This document shows positions 8,060 to 16,194 of a stretch of 64,000 bases of DNA, piece by piece. The notes below the pieces were generated by a model, which saw only the letters and a program-made list of their open reading frames with translations, was not told the origin of the DNA and did no database searches. A program made the position numbers and the translations under genes. This stretch comes from Ancrocorticia sp052089425. GTDB lineage: Bacteria > Actinomycetota > Actinomycetes > Actinomycetales > Actinomycetaceae. Position 1 is the first letter of the stretch. Each line of letters begins with the position of its first letter. The stretch covers positions 1 to 64,000 of the forward strand of contig NZ_JBQCZW010000007.1 of the NCBI RefSeq assembly GCF_052089425.1. The letters are read 5' to 3'.

Positions 8060-8968
8060 GTGTCTCAACTCGTCATCTCAGTACCCACACAAGCCGAATT
8101 CGATTTTCTTTCCCACCTGGATGTAGAGCCCGTCCTCTGGGCTCTGGATAAGCCGGCCCCACGCCAGGATCTGGATATGGTGGTCATGCCCTATATCTTC
8201 GATATGAGCGGGATGTCCTACCTTTCCTCGATGCACCCCAAGCTTGTCCAACTGGCCAACATCGGCTTTGACGGGGTGGCTGATCACGCACCGGCTGGCC
8301 TCACGATTGCCAACGCAACCACCGTTCACGAAACCGCCACCGCCGAACTTGCGCTTGGCCTCATGCTGGCGGCCCAGCGCGATATCCCGCGCATGGTACG
8401 CAGCCAAGATCACGGCACGTGGGATCGCTTCCGCGCACGCGGGCTCGCGGACTGCAAGGTGGTGATTGTTGGCGTTGGCGGCGTGGGAACCGCGATTGCT
8501 GAGCGCCTCAGGCCATTCGAGGTGGACATCGTGCGCGTGGCCTCACGCGAACGCGAGGATGAACACGGCCACGTCTACGCAACCAATCAGCTACCGGATC
8601 TGCTTCCCACCGCCGATATCGTGGTGCTGGCGCTGCCGTCAAGCGAGGCCACCTATCACTTTGCGGACGATGCCTTCTTCGGCCTTATGCCGGACGATTC
8701 ACTCTTCGTGAACGTTGGACGCGGTAAAACGGCCGATACCGAGGCCCTGATCCGCCACGCCGGGCGCATTCGCGCCGCCCTAGACGTAGTGGATCCCGAG
8801 CCGCTCCCAGAGGATTCTCCGCTCTGGAGCAACCCGGCGGTGCTCATCAGCCCACATCTGGGTGGATGGGCCGCCGCCCAGTACCGGCGCCACAACCTTC
8901 TTCTCAAGCGCCAGATCGAGCACCTGGTGGCCGGTGAGCCGCCCGAGAACGTGGTGTTTGAGTCCTGA
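8060..8968 (+). CDS. D-isomer-specific 2-hydroxyacid dehydrogenase family protein
   Basis: A 302-residue NAD(P)-dependent oxidoreductase. The Rossmann motif GVGGVGTAI is near residues 137-145. The catalytic Arg lies in VNVGRG, an acidic partner in DVVDPEPLPEDSPLW, and the terminal His in SPHLGGW, which is the family R-E-H triad. It probably reduces a 2-keto acid or oxidises a D-2-hydroxy acid; I cannot separate phosphoglycerate, glyoxylate or other specificities. The start is a GTG just downstream of the HAD gene with a weak ribosome site. It converges on der, and the two stops abut. Confidence 0.82.
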   Translation: MSQLVISVPTQAEFDFLSHLDVEPVLWALDKPAPRQDLDMVVMPYIFDMSGMSYLSSMHPKLVQLANIGFDGVADHAPAGLTIANATTVHETATAELALGLMLAAQRDIPRMVRSQDHGTWDRFRARGLADCKVVIVGVGGVGTAIAERLRPFEVDIVRVASREREDEHGHVYATNQLPDLLPTADIVVLALPSSEATYHFADDAFFGLMPDDSLFVNVGRGKTADTEALIRHAGRIRAALDVVDPEPLPEDSPLWSNPAVLISPHLGGWAAAQYRRHNLLLKRQIEHLVAGEPPENVVFES

Positions 8969-10417
8969 CTACTTTCGCTTGCGGCGCTCGCGTACCCTCA
9001 CCGAGATCTCGATGGGTGTGCCGTCAAAGCCGAAGGTCTCGCGCAGCTGCCGTTCGATGAAACGGCGGTAGCCCGCCTCAATAAAGCCAGAGGCAAAGAG
9101 AACGAAGCGTGGCGGGCACGCCGAGGGCTGAGTGGCGAAGAGGATGCGCGGCTGCTTGCCACCGCGCACGGGATGCGGGTGTGCCGCAGCAAGCTCCCCT
9201 AGGAAGGCGTTGAGCTTGCCGGTGGGGATGCGTGTTTCCCACGACGTGATCGCGGTTTCCATCGCGCGCGTCAGGCGGTTGGTGTGCCAGCCAGTGAGCG
9301 CCGATAGGTTCACGCGTTCAGCCCAGCGCAGCTGAGAGAGCTCCCTATCCAGTTCGCGGTCCAGTTCTGCGCGCCGGTCCTCATCCACCAGATCCCACTT
9401 GTTGCAGATCAGAACGAGCGCGCGCCCGGCGTCCACTACCTGCTGCATGACGCGGATGTCCTGCTCCGTGAGTGGTTCCGAAGCGTCCAGAAGGACCAGC
9501 CCGAGTTCCGCCTTTTCGATAGCGGCCTGCGTGCGCAGAGAGGCGTAGTAATCGGCGCCGCTGGCTTGGTGGACGCGGCGCCGGATTCCGGCGGTATCCA
9601 CGAACATCCAGCTTTCGCCGTCCAGCTCTGCGTATTCATCCACCGGATCGCGGGTGGTACCGGCAAGAGGGTCGACGACGACGCGCTCCTCCCCCACGAG
9701 CTTATTGAGGAGGGAAGATTTCCCGACGTTTGGGCGCCCAACGAGGGCAATCCGGCGCGGGCCGCCCTCCGGGGTTGGTTCAGCCACGGCGGATTCGTCC
9801 GGAAGGACCTTCATGACGGCGTCAAGAAGATCACCCGTGCCGCGCCCGTGCATGGCCGATACCGGGTAGGGCTCTCCCAAACCGAGGCCCCACAGGTAGG
9901 CCGCATCCGCCTCCTGCATGGCCGAATCGACCTTGTTGGCGGCTAACACGATGGGCTTGCCGGAGCGGCGAAGGAGGCGAACAATCTGTTCGTCCGTGTT
10001 CGTGATGCCCACGGTGGCGTCCACCACCAGCACCACGACGTCCGAATGATCGATCGCAACCTCGGCTTGCTTAGCCACCGAGGCGTCAATACCGGCAACG
10101 TCAACTTCCCAGCCACCGGTGTCCAGGAGTGTGAAATCCCGGCCGGTCCACGAGGCGCCGTAGGACACGCGATCGCGCGTAACGCCGGGCGTATCTTGCA
10201 CCACGGCCACGCGTTCACCCACGATGCGGTTAACCAGCGTGGACTTCCCAACGTTCGGCCGGCCCACCACCGCGATAACCGGCAGAGCCTTCGGGCGTTC
10301 AACAACGTATTGCCCAGCCTCTGCGCCAAGAACGGCGATGTCCTCTTCGGACAGATCGTAGGATTCGAGGTTTCCCCTCAGGAGCTCGTACTGAGCTTGT
10401 TCATCGCTAGTACTCAT
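8969..10417 (-). CDS. der: Ribosome biogenesis GTPase Der (EngA)
   Basis: A 482-residue protein with two tandem Era-type G domains, the Der hallmark. The first has GRPNVGKS (about 52-59), DTGGW and NKVD. The second has GRPNVGKS, DTAGI and NKWD. A KH-like domain follows, ending in a basic tail (RVRERRKRK). Der helps mature the 50S subunit. The ATG at 10417 overlaps the stop of the tyrA::cmk frame as ATGA and lies 7 bases after GGAGG, so translation is probably coupled to cytidylate kinase. Cmk-Der pairing is common in actinobacteria. Confidence 0.96.
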   Translation of the reverse strand: MSTSDEQAQYELLRGNLESYDLSEEDIAVLGAEAGQYVVERPKALPVIAVVGRPNVGKSTLVNRIVGERVAVVQDTPGVTRDRVSYGASWTGRDFTLLDTGGWEVDVAGIDASVAKQAEVAIDHSDVVVLVVDATVGITNTDEQIVRLLRRSGKPIVLAANKVDSAMQEADAAYLWGLGLGEPYPVSAMHGRGTGDLLDAVMKVLPDESAVAEPTPEGGPRRIALVGRPNVGKSSLLNKLVGEERVVVDPLAGTTRDPVDEYAELDGESWMFVDTAGIRRRVHQASGADYYASLRTQAAIEKAELGLVLLDASEPLTEQDIRVMQQVVDAGRALVLICNKWDLVDEDRRAELDRELDRELSQLRWAERVNLSALTGWHTNRLTRAMETAITSWETRIPTGKLNAFLGELAAAHPHPVRGGKQPRILFATQPSACPPRFVLFASGFIEAGYRRFIERQLRETFGFDGTPIEISVRVRERRKRK

Positions 10418-12180
10418 CGCATAGCCTCCGGTACAAGTGAGATCACGGCGTCAACTACCTGTTCGATGGTCAGTGCCGAGGAATCGATTTCCGTGACGCC
10501 ATCTCTGGCCGTCATGAAATCAGAAACAGTGGAATCATCTGCATCGCGGCGCAGGACTTCATCGCGAGTGGCCTCCAGCGCAGAGGAATCCGCACTTCCA
10601 CGCACTTCGAGTGCTCGCCGGGCAAGGCGCGCCTCCTCCGATGCTGTCAGGAGCACGCGCACGTCCGCATCCGGCGCCACCACACTGGTGATGTCGCGGC
10701 CTTCGGCAATGATGCCGGTTGACGCATCGGCAATGATCTGGCGCTGGCGGCGCTTGAGTTCCGCGCGCACATCCAGATTCGTGGCCACCTGGGATACATG
10801 CTTGGACAGATCGGAGGTGCGGATTGCCTGCGTGATGTCGCGGCCCGCACACATGATCGTTTGATCCTTGGGATCCAGCGGCATGTTGAGCGGCATGTCC
10901 ACGGTAGCCTGTGCCACGGCCTCGTGATCGGACAGATCGATCTCTTGGTCCATGCACCACCAGGCGGCGGCGCGGTACATCGCACCCGTATCAAGGTAAG
11001 CAAGCGAGAGCTTGGCCGCCACTGCTCGGGACACAGTTGATTTTCCGGAGCCCGACGGCCCGTCCAGAGCGATCACAACGCCCATCTTCTTCTCTCTTCC
11101 TTCCAAGATAACTTGCCAGCCGCGTAACTCCAGCCCTCGCGCCAACTCTAGGGCGCGGCTCGGCTCCACGAACAGCATGGTGCGGCCCACTCGCTGATTG
11201 ACGGAGTGTTCCATATGCAGATCTTCAATATTGACACCGATTTCACCCACTTCGGTGAAAAGGCGTCCAAGCTCACCGGGGCGATCGGGCACCAGCACGA
11301 TCACTTCGGAATACCTGCGTGGAGCGCCACCGTGCTTGCCAGGAATGCGTTCCACGCCCTCGTTGCCCAACAGAATGGTGCGAGAGACCCCGGACAGCAC
11401 TCCTGGGGCAAACGGATCAGTCACTCCCCCATCGAGTGCCGAAATCAGCCGCGTGAGCTCATCGCGAACCTCCGTGAGCACACCGGAAACGGCTTGCGCA
11501 TTACCGGCAATGATCGAGGACCAGAGCGTGGAATCGGATCGGGCGATGCGCGTGACGTCGCGCAAGCCCTGGCCCACGAGGCTCATGGCCTCGTTCGGCG
11601 CCTCGCGTAGTGTTCCGGCAACAAGCGAGGCCACCAGCTGGGGCGTGTGGGAAACCAGTGCCACGGCAGAATCATGTTGTTCGGGTTCCATGACGATCGG
11701 AAGCGCGCCGATCTCTACCGCGAACTGCTTGATCGTGAGCACGAGGTTCTGAGGGGTCGCACGGCCCGGCGTGATCACCCAAGGACGCCCAGCAAACAGG
11801 TCAGCATCAGCAGCAATAGCGCCAGAGCGCTCCCTGCCCGCCATGGGATGCGATCCCACGTAGCGATCGGCGCCCGGGTGATCCTGCACTTCCGCCACAA
11901 CCAACGCCTTAACGGACGCAACGTCCGTCACGACGGCATGCGGGAACGTATCAAGCACACGGGAGACCACGGCTGCCGCAACATCGGGTGGCGTTGCCAC
12001 GATCACTAGTTCGGGAGCAGGAGCCTGTGAATCAGCGATCTGCCCAGCTCCCAGATCCCGCGCCAGCGCTGCTGCCGCCGGCGAGGTGTCCTCCAACTGA
12101 ACATCGATGCCGAGCTCTCGCATCCTCAGCCCGAGCGAGGCCCCGAGCAGCCCGGTGCCAATAATCCGAACACAGTTCAT
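10414..12180 (-). CDS. Fused prephenate dehydrogenase (TyrA-ACT) and cytidylate kinase (Cmk)
   Basis: One uninterrupted 588-codon frame. Residues 1-365 are a TyrA dehydrogenase: the nucleotide loop GTGLLGAS (8-15), active-site SHPMAGRERSG, HTPQLVA, and an ACT domain (about 290-360) suited to tyrosine feedback. Residue 366 is Met, and residues 366-588 are a complete 223-residue cytidylate kinase with GPSGSGKST, LDTGAMYRAA and AEGRDI. Each part has its family's normal size and there is no linker, which suggests loss of the tyrA stop codon. TyrA makes 4-hydroxyphenylpyruvate; Cmk makes CDP from CMP. A purine-rich site before Met366 could still give free Cmk. The start overlaps the rluB stop by one base (TAATG). 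Confidence 0.9.
   Translation of the reverse strand: MNCVRIIGTGLLGASLGLRMRELGIDVQLEDTSPAAAALARDLGAGQIADSQAPAPELVIVATPPDVAAAVVSRVLDTFPHAVVTDVASVKALVVAEVQDHPGADRYVGSHPMAGRERSGAIAADADLFAGRPWVITPGRATPQNLVLTIKQFAVEIGALPIVMEPEQHDSAVALVSHTPQLVASLVAGTLREAPNEAMSLVGQGLRDVTRIARSDSTLWSSIIAGNAQAVSGVLTEVRDELTRLISALDGGVTDPFAPGVLSGVSRTILLGNEGVERIPGKHGGAPRRYSEVIVLVPDRPGELGRLFTEVGEIGVNIEDLHMEHSVNQRVGRTMLFVEPSRALELARGLELRGWQVILEGREKKMGVVIALDGPSGSGKSTVSRAVAAKLSLAYLDTGAMYRAAAWWCMDQEIDLSDHEAVAQATVDMPLNMPLDPKDQTIMCAGRDITQAIRTSDLSKHVSQVATNLDVRAELKRRQRQIIADASTGIIAEGRDITSVVAPDADVRVLLTASEEARLARRALEVRGSADSSALEATRDEVLRRDADDSTVSDFMTARDGVTEIDSSALTIEQVVDAVISLVPEAMR
11083..11104 (-). promoter_or_regulatory. Possible internal ribosome site and start codon for free Cmk
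   Basis: On the minus strand GGAAGG (11099-11104) and a run of A/G precede an ATG at 11083-11085. That ATG begins the conserved N-terminus of cytidylate kinase (MGVVIALDG). The GGAAGG-to-ATG distance is 13 bases, longer than ideal, with weaker GAGAG in between. It would allow Cmk (10414-11085) to be made alone as well as in the fusion. Confidence 0.4.
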
Positions 12181-12923
12181 TACATATCAACCAGATGCAT
12201 CAGCGCGCTCAGCTCGGAACCCGCCACCTGCCGGGTCCTGCCAGGCTTCAAGTGTCCCACTTCCACCGTACCGAATCGGGTGCGAACCAGCTCCATGACC
12301 GGATGGCCCACCTCTTCCATGATGCGGCGGACAACTCGGTTGCGGCCCGAATGCAGGGTGATCTCCACGATAGAGTTGCGTGCAGCCGATTCGCGCAGCA
12401 CAAAATCATCCACCTTGACGAATCCGTCCTCAAGGTTAACGCCCTTGGTTAATACCTTGCCAAGTCCGCGGGTGACAGTTCCCTCCACACGGGCGATGTA
12501 GGTTTTGGGTACCTCGTATGAGGGATGGGTCAATCTGTGGGTTAATTCGCCGTCGTTCGACAAAAGAATCAAACCCTCGGTGTCCTGATCCAAGCGCCCC
12601 ACGTGGAAAAGGCGTTCGGTCCGATCCTCCACGTACTGGGACAAACTCGGACGTCCCATATCATCGTCCATCGTGGAAACAACACCCGGTGGCTTATACA
12701 GGGCGATCGTCACCTTTTCTTCATGCCCCTGAATCGGCATACCGTCCACATGGATGGATACCTTCTCCGGGTCAATGCGGGTGCCCAGTTCGGTGACGAT
12801 CTTGCCGTCCACCTCAACCCGGCCCTGCTCCATCAACACTTCGCAATAGCGGCGCGAACCAACTCCCGCATGCGCCAAGACTTTCTGTAGGCGATCGCCG
12901 CGCGGATCGTGGGGGTTAGTCAT
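12180..12923 (-). CDS. rluB: 23S rRNA pseudouridine synthase, RluB/RsuA family
   Basis: A 247-residue enzyme with an N-terminal S4 RNA-binding domain (LQKVLAHAGVGSRRYCE) and an RsuA/RluB catalytic domain. The catalytic Asp is in GRLDQDTEGL; the later RRIMEEVGHPV block is the usual C-terminal motif. It isomerises a specific uridine in rRNA, probably in 23S helix 89 as for RluB. AAAGGA precedes the ATG, and the start overlaps the scpB stop by four bases. The scpA-scpB-rluB-cmk-der order is widely conserved in Gram-positives. Confidence 0.93.
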   Translation of the reverse strand: MTNPHDPRGDRLQKVLAHAGVGSRRYCEVLMEQGRVEVDGKIVTELGTRIDPEKVSIHVDGMPIQGHEEKVTIALYKPPGVVSTMDDDMGRPSLSQYVEDRTERLFHVGRLDQDTEGLILLSNDGELTHRLTHPSYEVPKTYIARVEGTVTRGLGKVLTKGVNLEDGFVKVDDFVLRESAARNSIVEITLHSGRNRVVRRIMEEVGHPVMELVRTRFGTVEVGHLKPGRTRQVAGSELSALMHLVDM

Positions 12924-13492
12924 TGAAGTTCCTTTACTACCTCGTCCATTTCGGAAACCTCCGGCAAGTATGGAGCCAGAGGCGCGAGCTCTTCGAGAGA
13001 GTTGATACCCATACTCTCCAAGAAATACTGAGTTGTGCCATACATCGTGGCGCCCGTTGTGGAAGCACCTGTTTCGGACACAAGCCCGCGCGTCAGTAAC
13101 GTGCGGACAACCGAATCAACATTAACACCTCGAATGGCAGCGATCTGCGCCCGAGTCACCGGCTGGCGGTATGCGATGATCGCAAGAGTTTCCAGAGCCG
13201 GGCCCGATAGCTTGCTCCCTGCGTCCGCCACCACGAACTCAGTCACCACATCAGAGTACTCGGGATTGGTGTAGAGCCGAAAACCGCCCGCTATCTCCCG
13301 CAGCTGGAATCCGTGTTCACGCCCACCATTCCTGCCCGAGTATTCGTCCGTCAGTTCCTCCAGCAGATGGCGAACTTGAGCCATGTTCAACCCGGTGGCC
13401 CGCGCGATGTCCTCGATCGGAATGGGCTGGTTGGCCACCAAAAGTAGGGCCTCGATGGCGGCCAGTTGCCGATCTCTCGAATTCGATGTCAC
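12920..13492 (-). CDS. scpB: Segregation and condensation protein ScpB
   Basis: A 190-residue protein with two winged-helix domains typical of the SMC-associated kleisin partner ScpB. The conserved block ETLAIIAYRQPVTRAQI is followed by IRGVNVDSVVRTLLTRGLV. The start is a GTG that overlaps the scpA stop (GTGA) and sits behind AAGGAGG inside the end of scpA. ScpB dimers stabilise ScpA on SMC for chromosome folding and segregation. SMC itself is not in the window. Confidence 0.95.
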   Translation of the reverse strand: MTSNSRDRQLAAIEALLLVANQPIPIEDIARATGLNMAQVRHLLEELTDEYSGRNGGREHGFQLREIAGGFRLYTNPEYSDVVTEFVVADAGSKLSGPALETLAIIAYRQPVTRAQIAAIRGVNVDSVVRTLLTRGLVSETGASTTGATMYGTTQYFLESMGINSLEELAPLAPYLPEVSEMDEVVKELQ

Positions 13493-14250
13493 TGCTGCCT
13501 CCTTAGACTGATGAGGATAGTCTCCAGTGCGGCCGCTTGGGAGGCCACCACGTCCCCAGATCGCATGAGTTCAAGCACGGCCATAAAGCGGGAAACGATG
13601 GTTGGCAGATCCGTGGCGTTCGCGCACAGTTGCTCAAAGCTGTGCTCATGGTGATCGTCCAGCACGCCGCGAAGGTAGGTGATCTGGCTATCAATCGATA
13701 CAAGGGCGCTGTGCAGGTGATCCACCAGAACAACGGGTTCCTCGTGATCGCGCGAGATCGCTTGGACCGCCAGCATAGCCAGCTGTTCAGTACTGAGATC
13801 AAGCTGGACCTCCGGCACCGCGTCAGCAAACTCGGGATCGAGTGGGACATCGCGGGGAGCCGAACGCCCTTGCGCCACGATCAGCTCGGACAGGGCGGCT
13901 GATGCTTCCTTGTAGGCTCGGTATTGGAGCAGTTTGGCGAACAGGATATCGCGGCGCTCAAGCAATTCGAGATCTTCTTCATCCGTTTCGGCTCCGGGGA
14001 TGAGGCGGGAGGCCTTGAGCTCCAAGAGCGTGGCGGCCACGAGGAGAAACTCGCTGACCTGCGAGAGATCGTACACTTCCTCAGCACGAATGAACTCAAT
14101 GAACTCGTCGGTTACCTCGCTCAGCGCCACCTCCGTGACGTCCAGCTTCCGCCGCGCGATGAGGGATAGCAAAACGGAAAACGGGCCAGCGAACACATCG
14201 AGCGTGACGGCAAAGGCGCCTTCCTGCTGCTCGCTCACTTCCTCAGGCAC
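13489..14250 (-). CDS. scpA: Segregation and condensation protein ScpA (kleisin)
   Basis: A 253-residue kleisin. The N-terminal block (LDVFAGPFSVLLSLIARRKLDVTEVALSEVTDEF, quoted in part) binds the SMC neck, and the C-terminal winged helix (VSRFMAVLELMRSGDVVASQ) binds the SMC cap. The GTG at 14250 is nine bases after the parA stop and has no clear ribosome site, so it probably depends on coupling to parA. A ParA-ScpA-ScpB run joins two chromosome-segregation systems in one transcription unit. Confidence 0.94.
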   Translation of the reverse strand: MPEEVSEQQEGAFAVTLDVFAGPFSVLLSLIARRKLDVTEVALSEVTDEFIEFIRAEEVYDLSQVSEFLLVAATLLELKASRLIPGAETDEEDLELLERRDILFAKLLQYRAYKEASAALSELIVAQGRSAPRDVPLDPEFADAVPEVQLDLSTEQLAMLAVQAISRDHEEPVVLVDHLHSALVSIDSQITYLRGVLDDHHEHSFEQLCANATDLPTIVSRFMAVLELMRSGDVVASQAAALETILISLRRQQ

Positions 14251-14259
14251 GAGAATCGG

Positions 14260-15111
14260 CTAGGCGCATTGGCCCTTGGAAATCACCTCGCGGGCGAGCC
14301 TGCGGTAGGCCTTCGCACCCGGATGCGACGGCGCGTAGGTGGTGATGGGCTGCGCCGCGATTGTGGCATCAGGGAACTTCACCGTGCGGGAAATGTAGGT
14401 ATCGAACACCTTCTCCTTGAATCCATCACGTACGGACGCCATCACCTCACGGGAATGAAGTGTGCGCATATCGATCATCGTGAGCAAAACACCATCGAGG
14501 GTCAGGCGCGGATTGAGCCGGTCCTGAATGCGGTCAATCTGTTCGGTCAGCAACGCCACACCACGCATAGCGAAGTATTCGGCCTCTAAGGGAATCATGA
14601 CCCCGTGCGCTGCCGTCAGGGCATTCACCGTGAGGAGGCCAAGGGATGGCTGGCAATCGATAATGATGAGATCGTAATCATCAACAACTGGGCGCAGGAC
14701 TCGTGAAAGCGCCTGCTCGCGGGCCACCTCGTTGATCAGGACGATCTCCGCGGCGGAAAGATCAATGTTGGCCGGGACAATATCTAGGCCGGGAACCTCG
14801 GTGGACACGATGATGTCACGGACGTTGGGATGATCGGCAATGAGTTCGTCATAGATGCTGCGATCGAGGGCGCGGGCGTTCACGCCTAGGCCTGCGCTGG
14901 CGGCGCCCTGAGGATCGAAATCCACAACGAGGACCTTGCGACCGTATTCGGCAAGTGCCGCGGCCAGATTGATCGTCGTGGTAGTTTTTCCCACGCCGCC
15001 CTTCTGATTGGACATGGCAACGATTCGCGCCGGACCATGCGCGGTGAGCGGAGCGGGCTCCGCGAAATCTTGCTCGGGTACCTCGGGAAGAAGGGCATCT
15101 TGTTCAGTCAC
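14260..15111 (-). CDS. ParA/Soj-family chromosome-partition ATPase
   Basis: A 283-residue deviant Walker ATPase. The Walker A is NQKGGVGKTTTT near residues 35-46 and includes the signature Lys. Walker A' is DFDPQGAASAGLG, and the later DCQPSLGLLTVNAL is Walker B-like. No ParB gene is adjacent, and the position beside xerD and scpAB is the usual site of this second actinobacterial ParA homolog rather than the origin-linked parAB. It starts with GTG 34 bases after the xerD stop. The protein probably binds DNA as an ATP-dependent dimer and acts in segregation. Confidence 0.9.
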   Translation of the reverse strand: MTEQDALLPEVPEQDFAEPAPLTAHGPARIVAMSNQKGGVGKTTTTINLAAALAEYGRKVLVVDFDPQGAASAGLGVNARALDRSIYDELIADHPNVRDIIVSTEVPGLDIVPANIDLSAAEIVLINEVAREQALSRVLRPVVDDYDLIIIDCQPSLGLLTVNALTAAHGVMIPLEAEYFAMRGVALLTEQIDRIQDRLNPRLTLDGVLLTMIDMRTLHSREVMASVRDGFKEKVFDTYISRTVKFPDATIAAQPITTYAPSHPGAKAYRRLAREVISKGQCA

Positions 15112-15145
15112 AGTCCAAGACTACCTAAATCGTGGCGGCTACATG

Positions 15146-16075
15146 CTATGAGCGCGCCCGTGGATGTGCTCCGGCGTATACCTGACGGACGGTATCGCGG
15201 CTGACGTGCGTATAAATCTGGGTGGTGGTGACCGATGAGTGGCCCAACATTTCCTGAACGACGCGCACATCGGCCCCTCCTTCCAGCAGATGGGTGGCGA
15301 AGGAATGGCGCAGGCTGTGAGGAGAGACGTGAACGTCAAGGTGCGCCGCATCGGCTGCGCCTTGGATGACTGTCCACGCACTCTGGCGGGAGAGCGGGCG
15401 GCCCCGTTGGTTGAGGAACAGCTCCTTGTATCCACTACCCCGGCGGGAGAGTTCCGGGCGGCCCCGGACAAGATAGGAACTGATGGCTTGCTCCGCGTAG
15501 GTGCCCAAAGGAAGGATGCGCTCCTTGCGGCCCTTTCCGAAAAGCCGAATCGTCAAGCCGTCAAGATCCACATCGTCCATCGTGAGGCCAACGGCTTCTG
15601 AAATGCGCGCCCCCGTTCCGTACAGCACCTCGAGGAGGGCGCGGTCACGCAGCGGAACGGGACCATCCCCCAACCCGGCGGCATCGATCAGTGCCGTCAC
15701 CTCCGGCACGCTGAGGGCGTGCGGTAACCGCTCGGGAAGCTTGGGAGGCTGGATATCCGCGGAAGGATCTGTGGGCGTAGCACCCTCCTCAAAAACGAAC
15801 CGGTGGAATGCGCGCGCGGCCACCATTGCGCGGGCAACACTTGCTGGCGCCATACCTTCCAGATAATCGGCAAAGGACGCCACATCCTCTCGCGTCACCG
15901 CACCCGGATCGGTGATACCCCTCGCGCCTAGGTGATCGAGATATTTCCCGAGATCCCTGCTGTAAGCCGCAAGTGTGTTCACCGACAGTGATCGCTCCAC
16001 ACTCAGGTGATTCATGTACTGGCGTGCACTGCGCGAGATCGGCGTGTTTCCTGGGATGTGAGGAATTTTCACCAT
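15146..16075 (-). CDS. xerD: Tyrosine recombinase XerD (dif site resolution)
   Basis: A 309-residue tyrosine recombinase with an N-terminal SAM-like core-binding domain and a C-terminal catalytic domain. The Arg of GARISEAVGL, the Lys of the GKGRKER hairpin, HSLRHSFATHLL, GH in LGHSSVTTTQIYTH, and the nucleophile Tyr are all present. Length and position next to parA-scpAB point to housekeeping XerD, which resolves chromosome dimers with XerC, and not to a mobile-element integrase. I start at ATG 16075, five bases after GGAG; a longer frame to 16123 has no ribosome site. Confidence 0.93.
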   Translation of the reverse strand: MVKIPHIPGNTPISRSARQYMNHLSVERSLSVNTLAAYSRDLGKYLDHLGARGITDPGAVTREDVASFADYLEGMAPASVARAMVAARAFHRFVFEEGATPTDPSADIQPPKLPERLPHALSVPEVTALIDAAGLGDGPVPLRDRALLEVLYGTGARISEAVGLTMDDVDLDGLTIRLFGKGRKERILPLGTYAEQAISSYLVRGRPELSRRGSGYKELFLNQRGRPLSRQSAWTVIQGAADAAHLDVHVSPHSLRHSFATHLLEGGADVRVVQEMLGHSSVTTTQIYTHVSRDTVRQVYAGAHPRARS

Positions 16076-16194
16076 AGTTACTCCAGTGTAGGCAATTCGG
16101 ACGATTTCCGCCGCAACGGGCAATGGTTCGGTATTCTAAGACGAGCAGGTCCGGGCCGGCCGGACTTTTCACGAATGCAAAAGGAGCTGCTGCA

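Noticed and set aside
11083..11104. Frameshift or sequencing error splitting tyrA and cmk
   Set aside because: The frame is continuous and both halves keep full family length and all motifs in one frame, so a true fusion by stop loss fits better. Read-level checking is still the decisive test.
15146..16075. Mobile-element integrase
   Set aside because: The tyrosine recombinase has XerD length and motifs, sits in the conserved parA-scpAB block and has no tRNA, direct repeats or cargo genes beside it.
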